A stretch of DNA of 9,708 bases from an uncultured Prevotella sp. (GCA_937877685.1 CALFGU010000249.1:1-9708); one strand, 5' to 3'. Positions 1-6,810 are shown, counted from the stretch's first letter. The notes: a model not told the origin generated them from the sequence alone. Made by a program: numbers and translations.

Positions 1-227
1 TCGGTTTCTTGATGAATGCATTTAAGTATGGTGCACCTCCTCACGGTGGTTTGGCCTATGGTCTTGACCGCTTCGTGAGCCTCTTTGCAGGTCTTGATAG
101 CATTCGTGACTGCATCGCGTTCCCCAAGAACAATTCTGGTCGCGACGTCATGCTTGATGCGCCCTCATTTGTGGATCAGAAGCAGCTTGACGAGCTCTGC
201 TTGAAGTTGGGCGAAATCAACAAGTAA
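1..227 (+). CDS. aspS: Aspartyl-tRNA synthetase, C-terminal end (partial)
   Basis: This is the last part of a class II aminoacyl-tRNA synthetase that charges tRNA-Asp with aspartate in the cytoplasm. The gene enters from the left edge; the reading frame is set by the codon starting at position 3 and ends with TAA at 225-227. The visible part carries class II motif 3, GGLAYGLDR, whose arginine contacts ATP, followed by the family ending AFPKNNSGRDVMLDAPS. In-frame TTG and ATG codons near the left edge are internal residues, not starts. A hairpin terminator follows within 15 bp. Identification as AspS rather than AsnS or LysS rests on the GRDVMLDAPS ending, which I recognise as typical of bacterial AspS; only about 75 residues can be judged. 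Confidence 0.93.
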   Translation, partial: GFLMNAFKYGAPPHGGLAYGLDRFVSLFAGLDSIRDCIAFPKNNSGRDVMLDAPSFVDQKQLDELCLKLGEINK

Positions 228-239
228 AACACTAAAATA

Positions 240-306
240 AGAAAGGAGAAATGAGAAATCAATAGTCTTAATTAGACGATAGCATATTTCTCCTTTCTCC
301 TTTTTT
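240..306 (+). terminator. Intrinsic terminator after aspS
   Basis: A perfect 13-bp inverted repeat (240-252, AGAAAGGAGAAAT, with 286-298) is followed by CC and six T residues (301-306). The loop is long, about 33 nt, and holds a small inner stem GTCT/AGAC (265-268 with 274-277). The AGGAG in the left arm resembles a Shine-Dalgarno site, but no reading frame of note follows it, so I read it as part of the hairpin. The rest of the gap up to the next gene (307-346) shows no TAnnTTTG promoter box, so the next gene may depend on readthrough or on a non-consensus promoter. Confidence 0.75.
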
Positions 307-346
307 CATTTAATTCCGCCTTGCGGTCATTCTCTCTTTTAACACC

Positions 347-862
347 ATGAACTTTATTGAACTTTGTCAAAAGCGTTATTCCGTACGCTCATATCATCCT
401 CTTACCATTGAGCAAGAAAAGTTAGATTACGTTCTTCAATGTGCACGCCTTGCCCCCTCAGCCGTGAATTTTCAACCATGGAAATTGCAACTTATAACTA
501 ATAAAAAAGAGATGGATGCAGTGAAGCAGTGTTACAACCGATCATGGTTTGAAACAGTTAGTACCTGCATTATCATCTATAAAAACAAGGAGCAGGAATG
601 GGTACGTAAGCAAGACCTAAAAGCCCACGGTGACATTGATGTGGCCATCATCACCGAGCATATCTGCCTTGCCGCTGCAGAACAAGGACTGGGAACTTGC
701 TGGGTGTGTAACTTCAATCGTGAAGAACTCTTCAATCAGTTTGAAATCCCCGAATACCTCGAACCTGTCGTAATTATCCCCATCGGTTATCCCGCTGATG
801 AACCCAAGGAAAAACAGCGTAAGTCAATGGACGAACTGATAATAAAGCTTGCAAAGAAATAA
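347..862 (+). CDS. Nitroreductase-family flavoprotein
   Basis: A 171-residue protein of the NAD(P)H-dependent, FMN-binding nitroreductase superfamily. These enzymes are usually cytoplasmic dimers that reduce nitro groups, quinones or flavins; the physiological substrate here cannot be told. Visible family features are the N-terminal RYSVRSY (residues 10-16, phosphate-binding arginines of the FMN site), PSAVNFQPW (37-45, flavin and dimer contacts), the helix HICLAAAEQGLGTCWVCNF (105-123) and the ending PIGYPADEP...RK (145-159). The length matches the short family members. The start is the first ATG in frame. nadE begins 43 bp downstream on the same strand with no terminator between, so co-transcription is likely, which pairs a nicotinamide-cofactor user with a nicotinamide-cofactor synthesis gene; a functional link is inference. 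Confidence 0.85.
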   Translation: MNFIELCQKRYSVRSYHPLTIEQEKLDYVLQCARLAPSAVNFQPWKLQLITNKKEMDAVKQCYNRSWFETVSTCIIIYKNKEQEWVRKQDLKAHGDIDVAIITEHICLAAAEQGLGTCWVCNFNREELFNQFEIPEYLEPVVIIPIGYPADEPKEKQRKSMDELIIKLAKK

Positions 863-882
863 GGCAACATCCCCCCTCACCG

Positions 883-896
883 TTAACCTTTAACCT
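883..896 (+). repeat. Two-copy 7-bp tandem repeat before nadE
   Basis: TTAACCT occurs twice in direct succession (883-889 and 890-896) in a pyrimidine-rich leader 9 bp before the nadE ATG. There is no Shine-Dalgarno sequence here. It may be chance in a low-complexity leader; no function is claimed. Confidence 0.4.
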
Positions 897-905
897 TCCA
901 CTACC

Positions 906-2825
906 ATGTTTGGATTTATAAAATTAGCAGCCGCAGTACCCCAAGTTACTGTAGCAAATTGCACGCTAAATACTCAGCATATCATTTCGTTGCTAAAGAA
1001 AGCAGATGAGCAACGTGTGGGCGTCGTATGCTTCCCCGAATTAAGTATAACGGGAGCAACATGCAACGACCTATTCTTTCAACGTCCCCTTATTGAAGCT
1101 GTAAATCGGGAATTACATAACATCGTAGAAGCAACTTCAACACTCACGACTTTTGCTATCGTAGGTGCACCTCTGCTATACAACCAGCAATTATATAATT
1201 GCGCAATAGTAATAGGAAAAGGAAAGGTATGGGGAGTGGTACCCAAAACGTATCTTGCCAACCATGCTGAAGCTTCTGAAACACGATGGTTTACCTCGGG
1301 AGCTACATTACCCACAGATGCTTACATTCAAATAGGTGAAGTCAAAGTCCCCTTCTCCGCCAACCAATTATTCACAACCCCTGATTTCACTTTTGGCATC
1401 GTCTTTGGCAATGACACACTCGCTCCACTCTCTACCGCTACCCCACTCATGCTGGCGGGGGCCGATGTTATTTTTGCACCAGCAGCCTTCCCCGAGAGTG
1501 CTGGACGACATGCGAAACTTCGTTCTGCATTGCTCAACCAAAGCAAGAACGATATCAGCGCAATCATTTGTGCATCAGCTGGGTATGGAGAAAGCACACA
1601 AGACCTTGTACTCTCTGGAAAAGCCTTTATTGCAGAAAAGGGCGAAATGATTAAGGAAGGGAAGCGCTTCCTCCACAAGGAACAACTTATCACTGGCGAA
1701 ATCGACATTGAGCGTCTTCGCCATGCACGGCTGGAGAACAGCCTCTTTAAGCAAGCCGTAACACTTGCAAACGGAATCTGCCCCCTTCATACAGAAATTC
1801 CCTTCAATGCCCCCTCATTCACAACCTTGGAACGACGCTACGCCGCCCTACCCTTTATCCCCGAGAATGAGCAGGAGCGCCAGGAGCGTTGCGAGGAGAT
1901 CTTCAATATTCAGGTAGAAGGACTCATGAAGCGCCTCCAGCACACACATAGCAGCACAGCGGTAATTGGTATAAGTGGCGGACTTGACTCTACTCTTGCC
2001 CTACTTGTAACAGTACGCGCTTTCGATGCTTTAGGAATCTCAAGAAGCAATATCTACGGCATTACTATGCCCGGATTCGGCACAACTGACCGCACCTATC
2101 AGAATGCATTAGAAATGATGAAGCAGCTGGAGATTACTACACTTGAAATCCCCATTGCTAATGCCGTAATGCAACACTTTGCCGATATTCACCACGACCC
2201 TGCGAAGCACGACGTTACCTACGAAAATAGTCAGGCACGCGAACGCACGCAAATCCTTATGGACTTCGCAAATAGCAAGGGCGCAATGGTCATTGGCACG
2301 GGCGACCTCTCAGAACTTGCTCTTGGTTGGGCAACTTACAATGGGGATCACATGTCAATGTACGGCGTAAACGGATCGGTGCCCAAGACACTTGTGAAGC
2401 ATTTAGTCATCCATGAAGCACTCGCAACTGAAATTGAAATAGTACGCAACACTCTTTTGGATGTGGTCAACACCCCCATCTCACCCGAACTAATCCCTGC
2501 TGCTACGGATGGCACAATAAAGCAAAAAACTGAAGACCTCGTTGGTCCCTACGAACTACACGACTTCTTCCTATATCATACACTGCGCAACGGATTTACC
2601 CCTGAAAAAATCCGCTTCATTGCCGAGCAAACCTTCCAGGGCACTTACGATTCTGCCACCATCACCCACTGGATCAACACCTTCACTCGTCGCTTCTTTA
2701 TGCAACAATTTAAACGTAGTTGCCTCCCTGATGGTCCTAAAGTAGGCAGTTGCTCACTCTCACCTCGAGGGGATTGGCGTATGCCCACTGATGCGGATAG
2801 CATACATTGGAAATTAGAATCCTAA
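906..2825 (+). CDS. nadE: NAD+ synthetase, two-domain form with altered glutaminase site
   Basis: A 639-residue protein with the layout of glutamine-dependent NAD+ synthetase, which makes NAD+ from nicotinate adenine dinucleotide, ATP and an amide nitrogen donor. Residues 1 to about 290 form the nitrilase-type glutaminase domain; about 320-639 form the synthetase. The synthetase looks intact: PP-loop SGGLDS (357-362), GTGDLSELALGWATYNGDH (464-482) and the C-terminal SCLPDGPKVGS and SLSPRGDWRMP (605-627). In the glutaminase domain Glu45 (FPELSITG) and Lys114 (VPKTYL) of the Glu-Lys-Cys triad are present, but the segment that normally reads G-I-E-I-C-E-D-L-W reads GIVFGNDTL (164-172), so Gly168 (codon GGC, 1407-1409) replaces the catalytic cysteine. 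The usual N-Y-x-E-F-Y stretch reads NHAEAS (119-124). I infer an ammonia-dependent enzyme carrying a non-catalytic glutaminase domain. The frame is unbroken, so it is not a pseudogene. Confidence 0.93.
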   Translation: MFGFIKLAAAVPQVTVANCTLNTQHIISLLKKADEQRVGVVCFPELSITGATCNDLFFQRPLIEAVNRELHNIVEATSTLTTFAIVGAPLLYNQQLYNCAIVIGKGKVWGVVPKTYLANHAEASETRWFTSGATLPTDAYIQIGEVKVPFSANQLFTTPDFTFGIVFGNDTLAPLSTATPLMLAGADVIFAPAAFPESAGRHAKLRSALLNQSKNDISAIICASAGYGESTQDLVLSGKAFIAEKGEMIKEGKRFLHKEQLITGEIDIERLRHARLENSLFKQAVTLANGICPLHTEIPFNAPSFTTLERRYAALPFIPENEQERQERCEEIFNIQVEGLMKRLQHTHSSTAVIGISGGLDSTLALLVTVRAFDALGISRSNIYGITMPGFGTTDRTYQNALEMMKQLEITTLEIPIANAVMQHFADIHHDPAKHDVTYENSQARERTQILMDFANSKGAMVIGTGDLSELALGWATYNGDHMSMYGVNGSVPKTLVKHLVIHEALATEIEIVRNTLLDVVNTPISPELIPAATDGTIKQKTEDLVGPYELHDFFLYHTLRNGFTPEKIRFIAEQTFQGTYDSATITHWINTFTRRFFMQQFKRSCLPDGPKVGSCSLSPRGDWRMPTDADSIHWKLES

Positions 2826-2842
2826 ATAATGTGTAAACAATT

Positions 2843-2879
2843 AAGAGCAAAGAAGTTATAACCTCTTTGCTCTTTTTTT
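2843..2879 (+). terminator. Intrinsic terminator after nadE
   Basis: An 11-bp perfect stem (2843-2853 with 2864-2874, arms AAGAGCAAAGA and TCTTTGCTCTT) encloses a 10-nt loop and runs into seven T residues (2873-2879). It lies 18 bp after the nadE stop. metA converges from the other side; read on the minus strand the same stem is followed by a less T-rich sequence (TAATTG), so it may stop that transcript less well. Confidence 0.85.
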
Positions 2880-2935
2880 ATTAGTTTCACTTTATATTTT
2901 CTTAAAACATAAGAAATTAAGATACACAAATTTAT

Positions 2936-3781
2936 CTAATCTACTTTTTGTAAAATATTTAACCAATTACGGAAGAACTGACAACAAGAATCTTTCCAAG
3001 AATAGTCAACGCCTTGCTCAGGCGCGTTATTAAGATAATAATTTTTAGGTGGAGAAATCTTTTCCCCCTTCTCTAAATCCCTGAGATATTCATTATGAAG
3101 GGTGTATGGCTCATATTCAAGATGACCAACAACATATACCTCGCGACCATCATTAGAAATCATAATACCAACCCCTGTCTCATCACTTTCAGCAAGAACT
3201 TGACATGCTGAGGGAAAATCTATTTTATGAACTTCCGTATGCCGACTGTTTGGCATCTGAAATTGAGGATGCAATCCCTCCATGAGGGGATGTTGCTTCA
3301 ACGAGCGATGGGGGAAAATTCCGAAGCACTTTTCTGGCAAATCATACTTTGGTATTCCAAAATGATGATACATAGCCGCTTGGGCTCCCCAGCAAATGTA
3401 TAGCGAAGACGAAACATGGGTCGTTGCCCATTCCATAATTTCTTTAAGTTGGGACCAATAACGCACTTGTTCAAAGTCCAGTGCTTCAAGAGGAGCACCT
3501 GTTACAATCAAACCATTATAGGAACCATTCTGATATTCTTCAAAATCTGAATAATATGAATCAACATATTCTTGAGGTGTAGTCTTATAGGTTTGCCCAG
3601 AAATTTTCATAGGTAACAATTCTACATCTACATCCTGAAAATTTAAGGAACGACAAAAGTCCTCTTCCGTCACTTGCTTCATTGGCATAATATTCAGAAA
3701 GAGGATGCGCAAAGCACTCTTTGGTGGCCTTTCATTGGACACAAATGGTAAATATGTTAGTGGTAGGTTTGTATATACCAT
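2936..3781 (-). CDS. metA: Homoserine O-acyltransferase, MetA family, probably acetyl-CoA specific
   Basis: A 281-residue MetA-family enzyme (class I glutamine amidotransferase fold) that activates homoserine for methionine synthesis in the cytoplasm. Visible are the nucleophile Cys130 in SLYICWGAQAA, and His220 and Glu222 in VVGHLEYEPYTLHNEYLRD, completing the Cys-His-Glu triad. The segment VTGAPLEALDF has Glu99 at the position where published MetA mutational work links glutamate to acetyl-CoA and glycine (as in E. coli) to succinyl-CoA, so homoserine O-acetyltransferase is the better prediction. The protein is shorter than the roughly 300 residues usual in the family: about 12 residues are missing before the first conserved strand RILFLNIMP (25-33), and the tail is short. 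An in-frame stop lies 18 nt before the ATG, so no longer start exists. It follows the ABC-F gene by 40 bp. Some short MetA relatives acylate serine, which I cannot exclude. Confidence 0.88.
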   Translation of the reverse strand: MVYTNLPLTYLPFVSNERPPKSALRILFLNIMPMKQVTEEDFCRSLNFQDVDVELLPMKISGQTYKTTPQEYVDSYYSDFEEYQNGSYNGLIVTGAPLEALDFEQVRYWSQLKEIMEWATTHVSSSLYICWGAQAAMYHHFGIPKYDLPEKCFGIFPHRSLKQHPLMEGLHPQFQMPNSRHTEVHKIDFPSACQVLAESDETGVGIMISNDGREVYVVGHLEYEPYTLHNEYLRDLEKGEKISPPKNYYLNNAPEQGVDYSWKDSCCQFFRNWLNILQKVD

Positions 3782-3802
3782 GACGGAAGTTGTTTGTTAA
3801 AT

Positions 3803-3838
3803 AAAAAAATCACCTCACATGTCATTGTGGTTCGGTGA
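3803..3838 (-). terminator. Terminator-like hairpin between the ABC-F gene and metA
   Basis: On the minus strand the RNA reads UCACC, four unpaired bases, CACA, a 6-base loop, UGUG, one unpaired base, GGUGA, then seven U residues. In plus coordinates the outer stem is 3834-3838 with 3810-3814, the inner stem 3826-3829 with 3816-3819, and the U run 3809-3803. The stem begins in the last codons of the ABC-F gene and spans its TGA stop (3824-3822). Only 21 bp separate the U run from the metA ATG, so metA must be expressed by readthrough, by control of this hairpin, or from a promoter inside the ABC-F gene. Confidence 0.55.
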
Positions 3839-5768
3839 GTAGCTCCATCTCCTCCATAGCGAGTTCCCATTCTTCAACGACCTTATCTAATTGTTTCTTC
3901 AATGAAGCATGTTGTTCAAAAAGCGGCATTGATGTGGCGCCTTCTGGCGTTGCCAATTTACCCTCTACTTCGGCAATTAAAGACTCTATTCGCTCTATTT
4001 CCAGTTCAGCATCTTTCACACGTCGCTCAGCTTTCTTCACTAACTTTGCACGCTCTTTTTGTTGCTCATAACTAAGTTTTCCTTCTATCGAAGCAGACGA
4101 TGAGATGGACGTTGAAACATTTGATTGTTTGGGAAGAGACAAGGATATTTGCTCAAGACTTTCAATATCTTTCTTTTTCAAGAAATCATAAATACCGCCA
4201 ATATGTTCGCGTACAACTCCCCCACCAAATTCATAGACCTTTGAAACAAGTCCGTCCAAAAATTCACGGTCATGACTCACCACAATAACAGTGCCGTCAA
4301 AAGCCAAAATTGCCTCTTTAAGCACATCCTTAGTGCGCAAATCAAGGTGATTGGTGGGTTCGTCAAGAATCAAGAAATTGACGGGTTCAAGTAAGAGTTT
4401 TATCATTGCCAATCGACTACGCTCTCCACCAGAAAGGACTTTCACCTTTTTATCCGCAGCTTCTCCGCCAAACATAAATGCACCGAGAATATCGCGTATT
4501 TTGAGTCGCACTTCGCCACGTGCCACATAGTCGATGGTTTCAAAGACTGTTAAATTTTCGTCTAACAATTGCGCTTGATTTTGTGCATAGTACCCAATAC
4601 TCACATTGTGACCTATTTTTAAAGAACCTCCGTGCGGAATTTCTTGCATAATGCACTTGACCAAAGTTGACTTACCTTCACCATTTTTCCCCACAAAGGC
4701 AACTTTTTCACCGCGCTTAATGGTTAAATCTACTTTACTAAAAACAGAATGCTCACCATAATCCTTACGCACTTGCTCACAAATCACTGGATAGTCGCCA
4801 CTACGCATACATGGTGGAAATTTTAATCGAAGTGCTGAGTTGTCAACTTCATCCACTTCTATAGGCACAATGCGCTCCAATTGTTTAATGCGACTTTGCA
4901 CTTGAACGGCTTTTGTTGCCTTATAGCGGAAGCGTTCAATAAAGTCCTTTATATCCGCAATTTCCTTCTGCTGATTTTCGTAAGCACGAAGTTGTTGCTC
5001 GCGTCTCTCGGCGCGGAGTTTAACGAAATCATTGTAAGCTACCTTATAATCAACAACCTTTCCGCAAGAAATCTCCAACGTGCGGTTTGTAACATTATTT
5101 ATAAATGCGCGGTCATGACTTACAAGAATTACTGCACCACTTGACTTTTGCAAAAATTGCTCTAACCATCTAATACTTTCTATGTCCAAATGGTTCGTAG
5201 GTTCGTCAAGCAATAAAACTTCAGGACGTTGCAACAACAATTTTGCTAACTCAATGCGCATGCGCCAACCGCCAGAAAACTCCTTTGTAGGGCGTGAGAA
5301 ATCTGAAATAGAAAAACCCAACCCTTGAAGCGTACGTTCCATTTCTGCACGGTAATTCATGCCACCTATCATCTGAAAATACTCAGACTTATGCGTAAAA
5401 ATCTCCACGAGTTCCATATATTCAGGAGTCTCGTAGTCAGTACGTTCTGAGAGTTCATTTCCTAACCGTTCAATCTCTGCTTGCATGCTATGAACGTGAC
5501 TGAATGCCTTCTCTGTCTCTTCAAGCACGGTGCAATCATCAGTAAGAACCATTACCTGAGGCAAATAACCAAGCGTTACATTACGTTGGACTGCGACATT
5601 ACCAGAAGTGGGTTGTTGAAGTCCAGCCATAATTTTTAACATCGTTGACTTACCTGCACCATTTTTACCCACCAAAGCAATACGATCTTTGGCGTTAACA
5701 ACAAAAGAGACGTCACTAAATAAAGGACGTGCCGAAAATTCTACAGAGAGAGATTCTACTGAAAGCAC
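3822..5768 (-). CDS. ABC-F family ATPase (ribosome-associated type)
   Basis: A 648-residue soluble ABC-F protein: two ATPase cassettes in one chain and no membrane segments. Cassette 1 has Walker A GKNGAGKS (34-41), signature FSGGW (164-168), Walker B LLLDEPTNHLD (185-195) and His218. Cassette 2 has GKNGEGKS (360-367), LSGGE (445-449), LILDEPTNHLD (466-476) and His499. The charged linker between cassettes (about 240-310) corresponds to the ribosome-contacting element of the family, and residues about 563-645 form a charged C-terminal coiled coil. Characterised relatives bind the ribosomal E site to relieve stalling or protect from antibiotics; which applies here is unknown, and the sequence resembles housekeeping YdiF/YheS-like members more than resistance proteins. 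The start is GTG: no ATG exists in frame back to a stop at 5819-5817, and MLSVESLSVEF matches the family's usual beginning. Confidence 0.9.
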   Translation of the reverse strand: MLSVESLSVEFSARPLFSDVSFVVNAKDRIALVGKNGAGKSTMLKIMAGLQQPTSGNVAVQRNVTLGYLPQVMVLTDDCTVLEETEKAFSHVHSMQAEIERLGNELSERTDYETPEYMELVEIFTHKSEYFQMIGGMNYRAEMERTLQGLGFSISDFSRPTKEFSGGWRMRIELAKLLLQRPEVLLLDEPTNHLDIESIRWLEQFLQKSSGAVILVSHDRAFINNVTNRTLEISCGKVVDYKVAYNDFVKLRAERREQQLRAYENQQKEIADIKDFIERFRYKATKAVQVQSRIKQLERIVPIEVDEVDNSALRLKFPPCMRSGDYPVICEQVRKDYGEHSVFSKVDLTIKRGEKVAFVGKNGEGKSTLVKCIMQEIPHGGSLKIGHNVSIGYYAQNQAQLLDENLTVFETIDYVARGEVRLKIRDILGAFMFGGEAADKKVKVLSGGERSRLAMIKLLLEPVNFLILDEPTNHLDLRTKDVLKEAILAFDGTVIVVSHDREFLDGLVSKVYEFGGGVVREHIGGIYDFLKKKDIESLEQISLSLPKQSNVSTSISSSASIEGKLSYEQQKERAKLVKKAERRVKDAELEIERIESLIAEVEGKLATPEGATSMPLFEQHASLKKQLDKVVEEWELAMEEMELLTEPQ

Positions 5769-5787
5769 TTTAGAGATGAAAAAAGAG

Positions 5788-5836
5788 TTAGGATAAAGAA
5801 AGAAAAAGCAGTGCCACTACTGGATAACTATCCTAA
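5788..5836 (-). promoter_or_regulatory. Possible leader attenuator of the ABC-F gene
   Basis: On the minus strand TTAGGATA (5836-5829) is complementary to TATCCTAA (5795-5788), which runs directly into CTCTTTTTT, the shape of a weak intrinsic terminator with a loop of about 33 nt. The upstream arm can instead fold locally with the next bases as GGATA-GT-TATCC (5833-5822), which would exclude the longer stem. The stems are AU-rich, so stability is doubtful. The coding start lies 19 nt beyond the last arm. Confidence 0.35.
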
Positions 5837-5849
5837 TATTCAAGTTATA

Positions 5850-5885
5850 TCAATAGCTATTCACAATATCCAAATTATTCAACAT
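5850..5885 (-). other. Possible 11-codon leader reading frame before the ABC-F gene
   Basis: An ATG-started frame of 11 codons (MLNNLDIVNSY, stop TGA) ends 13 nt before the paired leader arms described at 5788-5836. Its position would suit a leader peptide. Against it, the ATG lies only 1 nt after the predicted -7 box, so it may be at or before the transcription start, and a frame this short is easily chance. Confidence 0.2.
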
Positions 5886-5886
5886 A

Positions 5887-5894
5887 CAAAATTA
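5887..5894 (-). promoter_or_regulatory. Predicted -7 promoter box for the ABC-F gene
   Basis: On the minus strand the sequence is TAATTTTG, an exact match to the Bacteroidetes TAnnTTTG box. A clear TTTG -33 element is not seen at the expected distance. If used, it gives a leader of roughly 110 nt before the GTG start. Confidence 0.45.
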
Positions 5895-5938
5895 AGCATT
5901 ATTAATTAATTAGAAAAATTTGGAGAAATGATTTTACA

Positions 5939-5957
5939 GTTGTTTATCTCAAACAAC
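5939..5957. repeat. 7-bp inverted repeat in the ABC-F/mlaE divergent gap
   Basis: GTTGTTT (5939-5945) and AAACAAC (5951-5957) are perfect reverse complements around a 5-bp centre. It lies about 60 bp upstream of the mlaE -7 box and about 45 bp upstream of the ABC-F -7 box, so it could be a protein-binding site or chance. Apart from this and the two promoter boxes I see nothing else in 5837-6066. Confidence 0.35.
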
Positions 5958-6019
5958 ACATTCCGCTAATCTTGCACATTTCTCAGCATTCGTAACTTAC
6001 TTGTCATTCAAAAAATCAG

Positions 6020-6027
6020 TATCTTTG
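6020..6027 (+). promoter_or_regulatory. Predicted mlaEF -7 promoter box
   Basis: TATCTTTG matches the Bacteroidetes TAnnTTTG box exactly. A TTG at 6001-6003 could serve as the -33 element, though the 16-bp gap is shorter than usual. Transcription would begin near 6033, inside the open frame that extends upstream from the mlaE ATG, which supports the ATG at 6067 as the true start. Confidence 0.65.
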
Positions 6028-6066
6028 CAAGCACCAAAACTCAAACAAACGAAAAAGTTACTCTTT

Positions 6067-6810
6067 ATGGTATTAAAATATTTAGCAACTTTAGGACGTT
6101 ACCTCCAATTAATGGGACGTACATTCTCACGCCCAGAACGAATGCGTATGTTCTTCAAACAATATCTCAAGGAGATGGAACAACTTGGGGTTGACTCCAT
6201 AGGCATTGTTTTACTCATCTCATTCTTCATTGGAGCGGTAATCTGTATCCAAATAAAATTAAACATCCAATCGCCATGGATGCCACTATGGGTTTCAGGA
6301 TATACAACACGTGAAATTATGCTGCTTGAATTTTCAAGTTCCATCATGTGTTTGATTCTTGCAGGAAAAGTAGGATCAAATATCGCCTCCGAATTAGGAA
6401 CAATGCGCACTTCCCAACAGATAGATGCACTCGAAATCATGGGTGTAAACTCTGCATCATTTCTAATCTTACCCAAAATTTTAGGGTTGCTCACAATGAT
6501 TCCGCTCTTGGTTATCTTCAGCACATTCAGTGGCATAATCGGAGCTTACGCCACGGCATACATTGCTCACATTATCACACCAGCCGACCTTACCGCTGGA
6601 CTTCAATATGAATTCACGCAATGGTTCTTTTGGATGGGCATTATCAAGAGTTTCTTCTTTGCATTTATAATTAGTAGTGTAAGCGCTTATTGTGGTTATA
6701 CCGTCGAAGGCGGAAGCGTAGAAGTAGGTAAAGCATCCACTACAGCCGTCGTTACGAGTTCCATGCTCATTCTTTTCTCCGACCTTTTCCTAACAAACAT
6801 TCTATCTTAA
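6067..6810 (+). CDS. mlaE: MlaE-family lipid ABC transporter permease
   Basis: A 247-residue inner-membrane permease of the MlaE family, which with an MlaF ATPase and an MCE-domain protein moves phospholipids between inner and outer membranes. Several hydrophobic segments are visible: about 44-64, 87-105, 136-170 and 186-210, and a hydrophobic end at 226-245. The family's cytoplasmic coupling segment is clear as ELGTMRTSQQIDALEIMG (109-126). The N-terminal amphipathic helix YLATLGRYLQLMGRTF is typical. The frame is open back to a TTG at 6001, but the predicted promoter lies inside that extension and family members begin near this ATG, so I start here. mlaF follows 46 bp downstream. The gene is divergent from the ABC-F gene. 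No MCE gene is seen next to the pair. Confidence 0.88.
   Translation: MVLKYLATLGRYLQLMGRTFSRPERMRMFFKQYLKEMEQLGVDSIGIVLLISFFIGAVICIQIKLNIQSPWMPLWVSGYTTREIMLLEFSSSIMCLILAGKVGSNIASELGTMRTSQQIDALEIMGVNSASFLILPKILGLLTMIPLLVIFSTFSGIIGAYATAYIAHIITPADLTAGLQYEFTQWFFWMGIIKSFFFAFIISSVSAYCGYTVEGGSVEVGKASTTAVVTSSMLILFSDLFLTNILS

Noticed and set aside
243..253. Shine-Dalgarno-like AAGGAG followed by ATG after aspS
   Set aside because: It forms the left arm of the terminator and the ATG (251-253) is too close to it; the frame soon stops, and Bacteroidales rarely rely on such sites.
316..326. Small hairpin CCGC-CTT-GCGG before the nitroreductase gene
   Set aside because: It has only four base pairs, no T run and no second copy in the window, so there is no basis for calling it a repeat element or regulator.
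1328..1708. A 126-codon open frame on the minus strand inside nadE
   Set aside because: It lies wholly opposite a well-supported nadE coding sequence, has no recognisable domain and is what an antisense shadow of a biased coding region looks like.
2898..2916. 7-bp AT-rich hairpin TTTCTTA/TAAGAAA after metA
   Set aside because: The stem has one GC pair and no T run in the metA direction, so it is weak as a terminator.
6099..6536. A 145-codon open frame on the minus strand inside mlaE
   Set aside because: It overlaps the clearly recognised MlaE permease and shows no family motif; treated as a shadow.
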